The notes under the pieces were generated by a model. That model did not search any database. It worked only from the letters and a program-made list of their open reading frames with translations, and had not been told where the DNA came from. Positions 25,388-33,957 of a stretch of DNA of 64,000 bases are shown piece after piece. The position numbers and the translations under genes were made by a program. The stretch comes from Anaerolineae bacterium (GTDB lineage: Bacteria; Chloroflexota; Anaerolineae; Aggregatilineales; Aggregatilineaceae), in NCBI GenBank assembly GCA_023382715.1, contig JAHDWP010000012.1, forward strand, positions 17,709 to 81,708, written 5' to 3'. The number at the start of each line of letters is the position of its first letter. Within the stretch, counting starts at the first letter, position 1.

Positions 25388-26820
25388 TCCGGCTGCTATC
25401 CCGATCCGTCCCCCTCTTCACCCTGCTGATCGCCCTGTGGGGCAGCGCTGGCTCGCGCCTGGCGCTGGCTCAGGACGGGAGCCAGCCACCGCCGGTGGGC
25501 GGCATGGCCATCCACGTGGTGCAGCGCGACGAGACGCTGTTCGGCATCGCCATGCAGTACGGGACGACCGTCGAGGCCATTGCCGCCGCCAACGGCATCA
25601 GCGATCCGCGCTATATCAACGTCGGGCAGCGGCTGCTCATCCCCAACGCGCGCCTGGACGTGCCCGGCGCGCCGCTCACGCACCGCGTCGCTCCTGGCGA
25701 CACCCTGCGCACGCTGGCCGCCACCTACCAGACGACCGCCGATCGCATCGCCGCCGCCAACCACATCACCAATCCGGCGCGCCTGTTCATCGGCCAGGAA
25801 TTGACGATCAACCAGGGCGCGGCGGCTGAAACCGGCACCGCTGCCCCGCCGCGCGGCCTCTACCGCGCCCAGCCGGGGGACAACATGCTGCGCATCGCGC
25901 TGCGCCTGGGCGTGCCCTGGCGTGCGCTCGCCACAGCGAACGGGCTGGCGAGCTGTGGCCCCCTCTTCGCCGGCCAGGCGGTGTGGCTGTCCGACGGCGA
26001 CGGCAGCCTGCGCGAGTTGCCCGGCCCGCTTGCCGCGTTCACCATCACGCCCACGCCCGCCGTGCAGGGCCAGACCATCGCGCTGCACATCACCACCGAG
26101 GGGCCGGCGACGCTGGCCGGGACGTTCGTCGGCTATCCCATCCAGTTCGTGACCCACGACGGCAACCAGCACGTGGCGCTGTTCGGCGTGCACCCCTTCA
26201 CCGCAGCCGGCGTCTACCCGCTGGCCCTCAGCATGACCGCGCCAGACGGCGTGCAGACGCACCTGACCTTCAGCGTGCGCGTGGACGACGGGAATTACAG
26301 CACGGAGATGATCTCGCTGGACACGCAGCAGCAAGACCTGCTCACCACCCAGGTCACCGAGCCGGAATGGGACCTGGTCGCCCGCACCATGAGCGTCTTC
26401 ACCGCGCAGCGCTATTTCGACGGCCTGATGGGCCTGCCTTCGACGGGGGCCATCACCTCGCAGTTTGGCACGCGGCGGGCCTACAACGGCGGCGTGCTGA
26501 GCACCTTCCACAGCGGCACCGACCTCGGAGGCGCGCCCGGCTCGCCCGTGCTGGCCCCGGCGGCGGGCGTGGTGGTGCTGGCCGAGCCGCTGCCTGTGCG
26601 CGGCAACGCCACGATCATTGATCACGGCTGGGGCGTCGTGACCGGCTACTGGCACCAGTCAGAGATCGGCGTGCGAGTGGGCGATGTGGTCAGCGCCGGG
26701 CAGGTCATCGGCGCAGTGGGGTCAACCGGGCGGTCAACCGGCCCGCATCTGCACTGGGAGATGTGGGTCGGCGGGGTGCAGGTAGACCCGATGCAGTGGG
26801 TGCAGCAGGCATTCCCGTAA
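25384..26820 (+). CDS. LysM-M23 metallopeptidase (cell-wall endopeptidase)
   Basis: 478 aa. The signal peptide MIRLLSRSVPLFTLLIALWG ends near ALAQ. Two clear LysM domains (HVVQRDETLFGIAMQYGTTV at about 41-85; HRVAPGDTLRTLAATYQTTA at about 100-145) and a third degenerate one (YRAQPGDNMLRIALRLG) precede a beta-rich linker domain. An M23 peptidase domain fills the last 130 residues, with the zinc ligands in FHSGTDLGG and GPHLHWEMW. M23 enzymes cleave peptide crosslinks of peptidoglycan, and LysM binds the glycan. The ATG lies in an ATGA overlap with the HEAT protein gene. Confidence 0.95.
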   Translation: MIRLLSRSVPLFTLLIALWGSAGSRLALAQDGSQPPPVGGMAIHVVQRDETLFGIAMQYGTTVEAIAAANGISDPRYINVGQRLLIPNARLDVPGAPLTHRVAPGDTLRTLAATYQTTADRIAAANHITNPARLFIGQELTINQGAAAETGTAAPPRGLYRAQPGDNMLRIALRLGVPWRALATANGLASCGPLFAGQAVWLSDGDGSLRELPGPLAAFTITPTPAVQGQTIALHITTEGPATLAGTFVGYPIQFVTHDGNQHVALFGVHPFTAAGVYPLALSMTAPDGVQTHLTFSVRVDDGNYSTEMISLDTQQQDLLTTQVTEPEWDLVARTMSVFTAQRYFDGLMGLPSTGAITSQFGTRRAYNGGVLSTFHSGTDLGGAPGSPVLAPAAGVVVLAEPLPVRGNATIIDHGWGVVTGYWHQSEIGVRVGDVVSAGQVIGAVGSTGRSTGPHLHWEMWVGGVQVDPMQWVQQAFP

Positions 26821-26863
26821 GGGTGAGGGGAGCGCGCCTGCCTGTGCTGCGTACTGCTCCAGG

Positions 26864-27109
26864 TCAGTAGCCCAGGCTGGTGCGAATCAGCGAGGCGATA
26901 GCCACGACGATGGTCACGAAGACGATGACCACCGTGATCGCGTTTTCGCCCACGCTGATGAACCCACCCAGCACCAGCACGACTCCCAGCAGAACCAGGG
27001 CTGATAGCAGACAGCTACAGCTCACCAGCCAGCGCGACAGCCCGCCCAGCAAGCCGGGCGTGCGCTGGTAGCGGTCGCTGCGACCGAGCAGCAGATCAAT
27101 CAGGTCCAC
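26864..27109 (-). CDS. Small two-helix membrane protein, unknown function
   Basis: 81 aa. A short charged N-terminus with RSDRYQRTPGLLGGLSRWL is followed by two transmembrane helices (SCLLSALVLLGVVLVLGGF and NAITVVIVFVTIVVAIASL). It is on the opposite strand to the M23 gene and converges with it. Composition and helix placement suggest a real gene, but no family is recognised. Confidence 0.55.
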   Translation of the reverse strand: MDLIDLLLGRSDRYQRTPGLLGGLSRWLVSCSCLLSALVLLGVVLVLGGFISVGENAITVVIVFVTIVVAIASLIRTSLGY

Positions 27110-27159
27110 AGGCTGTCCCTCTCAGTGCGAAATCCAGGTTCAGGGTTCCGGCTTGACGA

Positions 27160-27591
27160 CTAAGACTCACCCGCGTCTGCCCCACCCACGATCTGGTAGT
27201 CGTGGGTCAGGGTGACCGCCGGGCGCAACGTGGCCGAAACAGAGCAATACTTATCGTGCGACAGGTGAATGGCCTGGGCGACATCGCGCTCGGAAAGGTC
27301 ATCGCCGGCGATGACATAGTGCAGATGGATGCGCGTGAACGGCCAGGGAGCTGCGCCCTGCTGCTCGCCCTCAACTTCTACGCGCAGATGGCTGAGCTTC
27401 TTGCGTTTCTTTTGCAGAATGTTGACGACATCATAGGCGGTGCACGCCGCCAACGATACCAGCAGCAGCTCGCTCGGCTTCATGCCGATGCCGTTCGCCT
27501 CGTCCGGGGCAGACACGACGACCGAGTGCCTGGTGCTGTCCGTCCCGATGAATTGCAGATTCTGAACCCAGGTGACTGTCGCGCTGCCCAT
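27160..27591 (-). CDS. OsmC/Ohr-family peroxidase-like protein
   Basis: 143 aa from the ATG at 27591. OsmC hallmarks are KPSELLLVSLAACTAYDV with the first reactive Cys, and SHDKYCSVSATLRP with the second. These proteins reduce organic hydroperoxides through the Cys pair; this one belongs to the broad YhfA-like subgroup by length and sequence. Its promoter is not obvious. It is divergent from the disulfide oxidoreductase gene (204-bp gap), which suggests a small thiol-redox locus. Confidence 0.92.
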   Translation of the reverse strand: MGSATVTWVQNLQFIGTDSTRHSVVVSAPDEANGIGMKPSELLLVSLAACTAYDVVNILQKKRKKLSHLRVEVEGEQQGAAPWPFTRIHLHYVIAGDDLSERDVAQAIHLSHDKYCSVSATLRPAVTLTHDYQIVGGADAGES

Positions 27592-27795
27592 GATACCCTT
27601 TCGTCGGTTACGAGAAGTCCGTTGGCCGTGAGAGCGATTATACCGCCAAGCGCGCCCCCGGCGCACCTCTAATGAATTTCTGTTAGAAACGCAGCCTGTT
27701 TTCCGGTATGATGAGCGCAAGCTGGCGCAACCGGCCAGGGAGTGCTGCATCTAACTGGGTGTATCTTTCCAGTCAGCGCAAAAGGATTGGCTCTC

Positions 27796-28443
27796 ATGCC
27801 TCTGATGGATCCAGAAACCCAGCAACAGGTTCGCGAAATAATGGCGGCTATAACGTCGCCGGTGACGCTGAAGATGTTCGCCCAGGATTTTGAATGCGAC
27901 ACGTGCAGTGGCACGCGCCAGATCATCGAAGAGGTGGCAGAGCTTTCTGATTTGGTCAGCGTCGAAGTGCACGACTTCCTCGCTGACGCCGATCTCGCCG
28001 CGAGCCTGGGAGTTGACAAAATCCCAGCCATTGTTGTGCTCGGCGAAGGCGGACGCGACCACGGCATCCGCTTCTTTGGCATTCCGGCAGGCTATGAATT
28101 CACCTCGCTGATCGAGGCTATCGTGCTGGTTGGCACCGGGAACTCGGCGCTGGAGAACAGCACGCGCAAGTTCCTGGGCACGCTGCAAACGCCGTTGCAT
28201 CTGCAAGTCTTCGTGACGCCCACCTGCCCCTACTGCCCGCCTGCGGTCATGCTGGCCCATCAACTGGCTTACGCCTCGGACAAAGTGACGGCGGACATGG
28301 TCGAGGTCACCGAATTCCCGCACCTCGGCCAGAAGTACAGCGTGATGGGCGTGCCACGCACCGTGATCAACGAGCACACGTACCTGGAAGGCGCAGCACC
28401 TGAGCAGATGCTCCTGGAGAAGCTAAAGGCCGCCGCACAGTGA
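27796..28443 (+). CDS. Double-thioredoxin-fold protein disulfide oxidoreductase (PDO/glutaredoxin-like)
   Basis: 215 aa from the ATG at 27796 (AAAGGA upstream). Two thioredoxin folds are present. The N-terminal one has C34-D-T-C37 and a cis-Pro segment KIPAIVV. The C-terminal one has C144-P-Y-C147 and GVPRTVI. This matches the archaeal/Thermotoga PDO family, which makes or shuffles disulfides in the cytoplasm and takes electrons from thioredoxin reductase. CPYC is the standard active site. CDTC in the first fold is less common, but both Cys are kept. A possible -10 (TATGAT, 27707-27712) lies upstream. Confidence 0.9.
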   Translation: MPLMDPETQQQVREIMAAITSPVTLKMFAQDFECDTCSGTRQIIEEVAELSDLVSVEVHDFLADADLAASLGVDKIPAIVVLGEGGRDHGIRFFGIPAGYEFTSLIEAIVLVGTGNSALENSTRKFLGTLQTPLHLQVFVTPTCPYCPPAVMLAHQLAYASDKVTADMVEVTEFPHLGQKYSVMGVPRTVINEHTYLEGAAPEQMLLEKLKAAAQ

Positions 28444-28543
28444 GCCGTCTCACCCCAGCGGTGGAACTTAGCCAACGACCGCGCTCAGCCGGTCTTGGAC
28501 CGCAAGGCTTATACAACTCGACGTACTAAGGAGAGAAAGTCAC

Positions 28544-28825
28544 ATGGCCAAAAAGATCAACATCGAACCCCTGGGCGCGCGCGTTCTCGTCCTGCCGCTT
28601 GAGGGTGAATCGCAATCGCCGGGTGGCGTGCTGCTGCCGGAGACGGCCAAAGAGAAACCGCAGCAGGGCACTATCGAGGCCATCGGCGATCCTGATGAAA
28701 TGGAAACCAATCTGAAGGTTGGCGACCGCGTGCTGTTCCCCAAGTACACTGGCACCGAGATCAAGTTCGAAGGCAAGACCTACCTGCTGATGAACGAAGA
28801 CGACGTGCTGGCGCGCATCCAGTAG
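28544..28825 (+). CDS. groES: Co-chaperonin GroES
   Basis: 93 aa. Cpn10 features are IEPLGARVLVLPLEGE, the mobile loop around SQSPGGVLLPETAKEKPQQG, and the terminal beta strand KTYLLMNEDDVLARIQ. GroES caps GroEL and encloses substrate. A strong SD (AAGGAGAG) precedes the ATG. No groEL follows: the next gene is the MEMO-like protein after a terminator, so this is a solitary groES. No CIRCE inverted repeat is seen in the upstream 100 bp. Confidence 0.96.
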   Translation: MAKKINIEPLGARVLVLPLEGESQSPGGVLLPETAKEKPQQGTIEAIGDPDEMETNLKVGDRVLFPKYTGTEIKFEGKTYLLMNEDDVLARIQ

Positions 28826-28858
28826 AACGTTTCCACAAGTCTCATGCGCACGAGCCGG

Positions 28859-28890
28859 GCCGGGTGATTGTCAGCAGTCACCCGGCTTTG
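28859..28890 (+). terminator. Terminator after groES
   Basis: Stem GCCGGGTGA (28859-28867) with TCACCCGGC (28878-28886), 10-nt loop, then TTTG. It lies 33 nt past the groES stop. Confidence 0.75.
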
Positions 28891-28927
28891 CGTTGGCGCG
28901 GGCGTTCTCGTTGCCAGGTCACAGCAT

Positions 28928-28997
28928 CACCGCAAAAGCGCAGAGAAAGTAAAGAAGATTCGCGGTTCTTCTCTGCGTTCTCTGCACCTCTGTGGTT
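28928..28997. repeat. Imperfect inverted repeat related to the 7837/7985 units
   Basis: CACCGC...GCGCAGAGAA on the left and TTCTCTGCG..CTCTGCACCTCTGTGG on the right form a hairpin. The same CGCAGAG/CTCTGCG scheme begins each 147-bp unit at 7837 and 7985. Confidence 0.65.
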
Positions 28998-29120
28998 CAG
29001 GTACTGCGCCCCTATTGTGAAAAGCGTCTCTTTCTGGCGCAGGGCACTGGTCGGCCAGAGCAGGCCTATAGTAAAATGGGAGTAAAGGCGGTTCGCACCT
29101 GGTGGCGAAAGGGGCCAGCC

Positions 29121-29987
29121 TTGAACGCGCCACATCTTTATCAAGACGTGCGCCCATCTCCGATCGCCGGGCGCTGGTACCCCGCCGACCCGCTGCGTCT
29201 GGCGCGCTCGGTGGATGAGTACCTGGGCCAGGCCGAAGTGCCCACCCTGGGCGGCGACGTGATCGGCATCCTGACGCCGCACGCCGGGCATCGCTACTCC
29301 GGCCCGGTCGCCGGGCACGCTTTCCGGCTGGTGCAGGGCCTGTCCGCAGAGGTCGTCGCCCTGGTCGGCCCGTCGCATTACCCCTACGACGCGCCAGTGG
29401 TCACCAGCGCCCACGAAGCCTACGAGACGCCGCTTGGCCAGGTGCCCGTTGACCGGGCAGCGCTGGCGACCTTAGGGCAAATCGTCCCGATCAAGGGGGT
29501 GCGCACCGATCCGGAGCATTCGCTGGAGATCGTGCTGCCGTTTCTCCAGCGCACGCTCGGCGAGTTCCGCGTGATCCCGCTCGCCCTGGTAGAGCAGTCC
29601 TACGGGATGGCCCAGGCGCTCGGCCAGGCCCTCGCCGACATCCTGGCCGGCACCCGCGCCCTGCTCGTCGCCAGCTCTGACCTGTCGCATTTCTACCCAC
29701 AGAGCGTCGCCCACAAACTGGACGAGACGATGCTCGACGCCGTCGCCCGCTACGACCCGGCGGGCGTGATCCAGGCGGAGACAGATGGTTCCGGCTTCGC
29801 CTGCGGGCGCGGAGCGATCGCGACGGTGATGATCGCGGCGCGGGCGCTGGGCGCGGATACCGCCCAGATCGTCGGCTATGCGACTTCCGGCGACGTGACC
29901 CACGATTACGCGCAGGTGGTTGGCTATGGCGCGGCTGTCTTCTACAGGCAAGCCGCCAGCCCCGGCGCGGAGTCGCCCGGCAGATGA
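29121..29987 (+). CDS. MEMO1-like protein (AmmeMemoRadiSam system protein B family)
   Basis: 288 aa from the TTG at 29121, which has AAAGGGG before it. An ATG at 29076 is in frame but right after a TATAGT box (29067-29072). Motifs of the MEMO family are PSPIAGRWYPAD, GILTPHAGHRYSGPVAGHA, VGPSHYP, DPEHSLEIVLPFLQ, SSDLSHF and a late FACGRGAI with the conserved Cys. Human MEMO1 binds copper or iron through His, His and Cys. Bacterial homologues usually sit with an AMMECR1-like and a radical SAM protein, neither of which is here. Its TGA overlaps the priA start (ATGA). Confidence 0.85.
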   Translation: MNAPHLYQDVRPSPIAGRWYPADPLRLARSVDEYLGQAEVPTLGGDVIGILTPHAGHRYSGPVAGHAFRLVQGLSAEVVALVGPSHYPYDAPVVTSAHEAYETPLGQVPVDRAALATLGQIVPIKGVRTDPEHSLEIVLPFLQRTLGEFRVIPLALVEQSYGMAQALGQALADILAGTRALLVASSDLSHFYPQSVAHKLDETMLDAVARYDPAGVIQAETDGSGFACGRGAIATVMIAARALGADTAQIVGYATSGDVTHDYAQVVGYGAAVFYRQAASPGAESPGR

Positions 29988-32920
29988 TGTTCGCCGAAAT
30001 CGCCGTCAATCGCCGCGTCCAGGGCACATTTCACTACCACATCCCGGACACCCTGTCTGGCCAGATCGTGCCGGGGCACCTGGTCAAGGTCTCCTTCGGC
30101 ACGGCGCACACCACCGGCATCGTCGTCGCCCTGCACGAGCACGCGCCGATCCCGCAGACCAAGCCGATCCTGGAGCGGCTGGACCCCGTGCCGGTGATCA
30201 CCCCCGCACAGTTGGAGCTGGCCCGCTGGCTCGCGCACGAGACGCTCGCCCCGCTGGGATTGTGCCTGTGGCTGATGCTGCCGCCGGGCATCGCCAAGCG
30301 CGGCGACCTGGTCTACACGCTGGTCGAGGAAGACGCCACCGACCTCTCCAAGACGCAGGCGCGCCTGGTCAGCCTGCTTCACCGGCGCGGGCCGCTGCGC
30401 GGGCGGCAGATCGCCCACGCGCTGCGCCGCGTCCGTTGGCAAAGCCCGCTGGCCGGGCTGGTCAAGCGGGGCATCGTCCGCCAGGACCCGATCCTGGAAG
30501 CGCCCGACGTGCGCCCGCAGACGGTGCGTACCGTCCAACTGAACGTCGCCCCGCAGCGCATCAAAGCCATCGCCCCCCGGCTGGGCCGCGAGTCGCGGCG
30601 GGCCAACGTGCTCGAAGTGCTGCTCACCGCGCGCCGCCAGCATCTGAGCGTCAGCGCGGTGATGACGGCGGTCGGCTGCACAGAAGGGCCGATCCGCACG
30701 CTGGCGGAAGCCGGCGACCTGCGCCAGACCGCCAGCCAGACATGGGTCGAGCTGGCCGTCACCCCGGCGGAGATCGCCGCGCACCTGGAAGCGGGAGACT
30801 ACGCCCGCGCCCACGCGCAGCGCCAGGTCTTGCAGCAGCTTCTGGAAGCGAACAGCCCCCTGCCCCGGAGCGCGCTGAACGCAGGCGCCGTGAGCCGCCT
30901 GGAAAAAGCCGGGACAGTCCGCCGCTGGACGGACCCGGCAACCGTCGAGCTTGCCCACCCTCCCCGCGCGGTGATGGAGCGCATCATCGAGCTGCGCGGC
31001 GGCGCGCCGTACCTGGCCGCCCTGGAATACCTGGCCCAGGCCGGGGGCGCAGTCGCGCTGCGCGAAGTCACCCAGGCGACGGGCGCCACGCTGGCGCACC
31101 TGCGCCGCCTGGCCGACGACGACCTGGTGACGCTGGGCGAGGCGGAGACCTGGCGCGATCCGGTGGGCGAGCAGGAGTTCCTGCCGACCGTCGCCCCGCC
31201 GCTCACCGCCGAGCAGCGCCGCGTCTGGGAAATCGTCCAGGGGTACATGGACACGATTCACTGGGGCGACGTCTCGCCGACGCCGGAGACTTCTGGCGTG
31301 TTCGTGCTGCACGGCGTCACCGGCTCCGGCAAGACGGAGATCTACCTGCGCGCGGTGGAGCGGGCGCTGGCCCAGGGCCGCCAGGCGATCGTGCTGGTGC
31401 CGGAGATCGCCCTGACGCCGCAGACGGTGCGCCGCTTTGCCTCGCGCTTTCCGGGCAGCGTGGCTGTGGTGCACAGCGGGCTTTCGGTCGGTGAGCGCTA
31501 TGATGCGTGGCGGCGCGCGCGGGCCGGTCAGGTGCACGTGGTGGTCGGCGCGCGCTCGGCGCTGTTCACACCGCTGCCCGACGTGGGGCTGGTCATCCTG
31601 GACGAAGAGCACGACGACAGCTACAAGCAATCGCCACCCGTCGCCCCGCCCTACTATCACGCGCGCGAGGCAGCCATCGCCCTGATGCGCATCACGCGGG
31701 GCACGGTGCTGCTGGGCAGCGCCACGCCAGACGTGGGCACGTTCTTCCGCGCCGAGCGCGGCGACTACCAGCTTCTGTCGCTGCCCGACCGGGTGATCGC
31801 TCACCGTGAGCGCATCGCCGAGCTGACCCGCCGGCTGAACGCGCCGCAGGCGCGCTATCACCCCACCGACGCCGCCGACGCCGTCTACGCCGACCTGCCT
31901 GCCGTGCAGGTGGTGGACATGCGCCAGGAGTTGCGCGCCGGCAATCGCAGCATCTTCAGCCGGCTGCTGCACTCAGCGCTCAGCGAGGTGTTGGAGCGGG
32001 CCGAGCAGGCCATCCTGTTCCTCAACCGGCGCGGCACGGCCACCTTTGTCATGTGCCGCGACTGCGGCTACATCGCCATGTGCCCGCGCTGTAGCACGCC
32101 GCTGACCTATCACGGCCCGCGCGAAGCCCTCATCTGCCATTATTGCGGCTACACCACCGGGCACATCACCGTCTGCCCAGCGTGCCACAGCAAGCGCATC
32201 CGGCATTTCGGCCAGGGCACGGAGCTGATCGAGACGGCAGTGCACGAGGAGTTCCCCCAGGCGCGGGTCATCCGCTGGGACGCCGACACGGTGACCGCCG
32301 CAGACGGTCACGACAAGATTCTGCGCGCCTTCGCCGCCCATCGCGCCGACATCCTGATCGGCACGCAGATGGTCGCCAAGGGGCTGGACCTGCCCCAGGT
32401 GACGCTGGTGGGCATCGTCTCGGCTGACACCGCGCTCGGCCTGCCCGACTACCGCTCCGGCGAGCGCACCTTCCAGCTTCTGACGCAGGTCGCCGGGCGA
32501 GCCGGGCGCGGCGCGCTGGGTGGGCGCGTCGTGCTGCAAAGCTACCTGCCGGAGCATTACGCCGTGCGCGCCGCTGCCCACCACGATTACCTGACCTTTT
32601 ACCGGCAGGAGATCGCCCATCGCCGCGACCAGCGCTTCCCGCCCTTTCGTCGGCTGGCGCGCCTCATCTTCCAGTACCCGACCGCCGACCGCGCCGAAGC
32701 CGAAGCGCAGCGCGCCCGCCTGATCATCGAGCGGCGCATCACCGCCGGGCAGTTCACCGCGACCGAGATCATTGGCCCCACGCCGTGCTTCTTCGCCCGG
32801 CGCAACAATCTCTACCGCTGGCACCTGGTCATTCGCGGCACCAACCCGGTGGGCGTGCTGGACGGCCTGGACATCCCTGAAGACTGGATCGTAGACATAG
32901 ACCCGGTAGAGATGCTGTAG
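29984..32920 (+). CDS. priA: Primosomal protein N' (PriA helicase)
   Basis: 978 aa, longer than the 730-800 aa of most PriA; the extra length lies between the 3'-DNA-binding domain and the helicase core (about 130-420, HTH-like repeats). The N-terminus reads EIAVNRRVQGTFHYHIP. Helicase features are HGVTGSGKTEIYLRAVE (motif I), ILDEEHDDSYKQ (motif II, DEEH) and LLGSATPD (motif III). The zinc cluster has CRDCGYIAMCPRC followed by CHYCGY and CPACHS (8 Cys). PriA reloads DnaB at collapsed forks, which ties it to the dnaB-dnaD-loader operon elsewhere in the window. It starts in an ATGA overlap. Confidence 0.95.
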   Translation: MMFAEIAVNRRVQGTFHYHIPDTLSGQIVPGHLVKVSFGTAHTTGIVVALHEHAPIPQTKPILERLDPVPVITPAQLELARWLAHETLAPLGLCLWLMLPPGIAKRGDLVYTLVEEDATDLSKTQARLVSLLHRRGPLRGRQIAHALRRVRWQSPLAGLVKRGIVRQDPILEAPDVRPQTVRTVQLNVAPQRIKAIAPRLGRESRRANVLEVLLTARRQHLSVSAVMTAVGCTEGPIRTLAEAGDLRQTASQTWVELAVTPAEIAAHLEAGDYARAHAQRQVLQQLLEANSPLPRSALNAGAVSRLEKAGTVRRWTDPATVELAHPPRAVMERIIELRGGAPYLAALEYLAQAGGAVALREVTQATGATLAHLRRLADDDLVTLGEAETWRDPVGEQEFLPTVAPPLTAEQRRVWEIVQGYMDTIHWGDVSPTPETSGVFVLHGVTGSGKTEIYLRAVERALAQGRQAIVLVPEIALTPQTVRRFASRFPGSVAVVHSGLSVGERYDAWRRARAGQVHVVVGARSALFTPLPDVGLVILDEEHDDSYKQSPPVAPPYYHAREAAIALMRITRGTVLLGSATPDVGTFFRAERGDYQLLSLPDRVIAHRERIAELTRRLNAPQARYHPTDAADAVYADLPAVQVVDMRQELRAGNRSIFSRLLHSALSEVLERAEQAILFLNRRGTATFVMCRDCGYIAMCPRCSTPLTYHGPREALICHYCGYTTGHITVCPACHSKRIRHFGQGTELIETAVHEEFPQARVIRWDADTVTAADGHDKILRAFAAHRADILIGTQMVAKGLDLPQVTLVGIVSADTALGLPDYRSGERTFQLLTQVAGRAGRGALGGRVVLQSYLPEHYAVRAAAHHDYLTFYRQEIAHRRDQRFPPFRRLARLIFQYPTADRAEAEAQRARLIIERRITAGQFTATEIIGPTPCFFARRNNLYRWHLVIRGTNPVGVLDGLDIPEDWIVDIDPVEML

Positions 32921-32960
32921 AACCAAGCTGTTGAAATTACCCCTAGCGGCAGAGGGCAAA

Positions 32961-33608
32961 ATGACGATGCGAGATCAAGACGCGGAACGCGATCAACCCT
33001 CAGAATGGGTCAGCCTGGGCGAGGCTGCGCAGATCATCGGCGTCCACCCGGCAACCATCCGCAACTGGGCCGAACAGGGCGAGCTATCCTACCGACGCAC
33101 GCCGGGCGGTCACCGTCGCTTTCGCCGGGTAGACCTGGAACAATGGCTGGCATCGCACCGCATCACCCAGCCGGCGGAAGCGCAGGTGCTCGTCCAGAGC
33201 GCCCTGGGCCGCGCGCGGATGGCCATGGGCGACCGCGAGGCGCTGGCCCGCCTGGGGTGGTTTGGGCGGCTGAGTCCCGACGCACGCGAGGTCATGCGCC
33301 GCCAGGGCCTGCGCCTGATGGACGCCCTGATCGGCCACCTGGCAGACCCCGCCGCCAGTCACGGGCGCGAGACCGCCCACGACATTGGCCTGGCCTACGG
33401 GCGGCTGCTCAAGAGCCAGGGCCTGTTGCTCTCGCAGGCGCTGGAGGGCTATTTCTACTTCGTGGACTTCCTGGTGGACTCGGTGGTGCAGCTTGCTGAG
33501 ACAGGCACCGCCCGGCCCCAGAGCGCCTGGAGCGCGACGCTGCGCCAGATCACTCTGTTCACGCGCGCCGTCCTGGTGAGCATGGTTCAGGTCTACGAGC
33601 GGGAGTGA
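32961..33608 (+). CDS. MerR/excisionase-type HTH protein with helical sensor-like domain
   Basis: 215 aa from the ATG at 32961, with GAGGG upstream. The N-terminal HTH_17-like DNA-binding module (15-65) has VSLGEAAQIIGVHPATIRNW followed by TPGGHRRFRRVDLEQWL. The C-terminal 130 residues are helical (RRQGLRLMDALIGHLADP, LLLSQALEGYFYFVDFLVDS) and resemble the globin-like or RsbR-type N-terminal fold of sensor regulators, without a visible ligand residue. It lies 40 nt after priA and is probably co-transcribed. It could regulate this region, but that is inferred only from position. Confidence 0.8.
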   Translation: MTMRDQDAERDQPSEWVSLGEAAQIIGVHPATIRNWAEQGELSYRRTPGGHRRFRRVDLEQWLASHRITQPAEAQVLVQSALGRARMAMGDREALARLGWFGRLSPDAREVMRRQGLRLMDALIGHLADPAASHGRETAHDIGLAYGRLLKSQGLLLSQALEGYFYFVDFLVDSVVQLAETGTARPQSAWSATLRQITLFTRAVLVSMVQVYERE

Positions 33609-33939
33609 GGCCGCTCCGTCTCCCCCCTGATGACCTGGCCTGTGGTAGAGACCGCTAGAGGGGAAGCCTTTCGGTACAGGCACTGCTCTGCCGCGCCCGT
33701 AGGGGTGTATTGCACTACGCCCCTACGTAACCTCGCCCCCGCCCGGCGCTGATGCGCAGCGAGGCCGGAGGGTGAGGCTGTTCACCGGTGACAAGCGAAA
33801 TCGCTGCGCGTACCCCCGCCGGCGACCTGGCGACTAGCACAGGCTAGCGAGAGTCCGCTGGCGGCAGTTGCTCGCTATCTCCCCACCCAAACCTCTCCCC
33901 CGCACGGAGGGAGGGGCTGGACCAGGCCAGGCTGTATGC
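33609..33939. other. 331-bp intergenic region with two repeat types
   Basis: Between the converging HTH and bactofilin-like genes. It contains the palindrome at 33700-33727 and most of the dispersed repeat at 33853-33957, and no credible ORF or RNA gene. Confidence 0.8.
33700..33727. repeat. 28-nt palindrome, family B
   Basis: GTAGGGGTGTA, six loop bases TTGCAC, then TACGCCCCTAC: an 11-bp stem with one G-T pair. A shorter core copy is at 22812-22827. Confidence 0.8.
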
Positions 33940-33957
33940 TCATTTCCGCTCTGGTGC
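33853..33957. repeat. Dispersed intergenic repeat, copy 2
   Basis: Matches 18581-18744 without its central insertion. The last 38 nt (33920-33957) match 18707-18744 at 37 positions. Bases 33940-33957 also encode the final six codons, including the stop, of the bactofilin-like gene. Confidence 0.85.

Noticed and set aside
28444..28543. CIRCE operator upstream of groES
   Set aside because: No TTAGCACTC-N9-GAGTGCTAA element can be found in the 100-bp gap.
29076..29120. ATG start of the MEMO-like protein at 29076
   Set aside because: It lies immediately after a TATAGT -10-like box and adds 15 residues unlike the family; the TTG at 29121 with AAAGGGG is preferred, though the choice is not certain.
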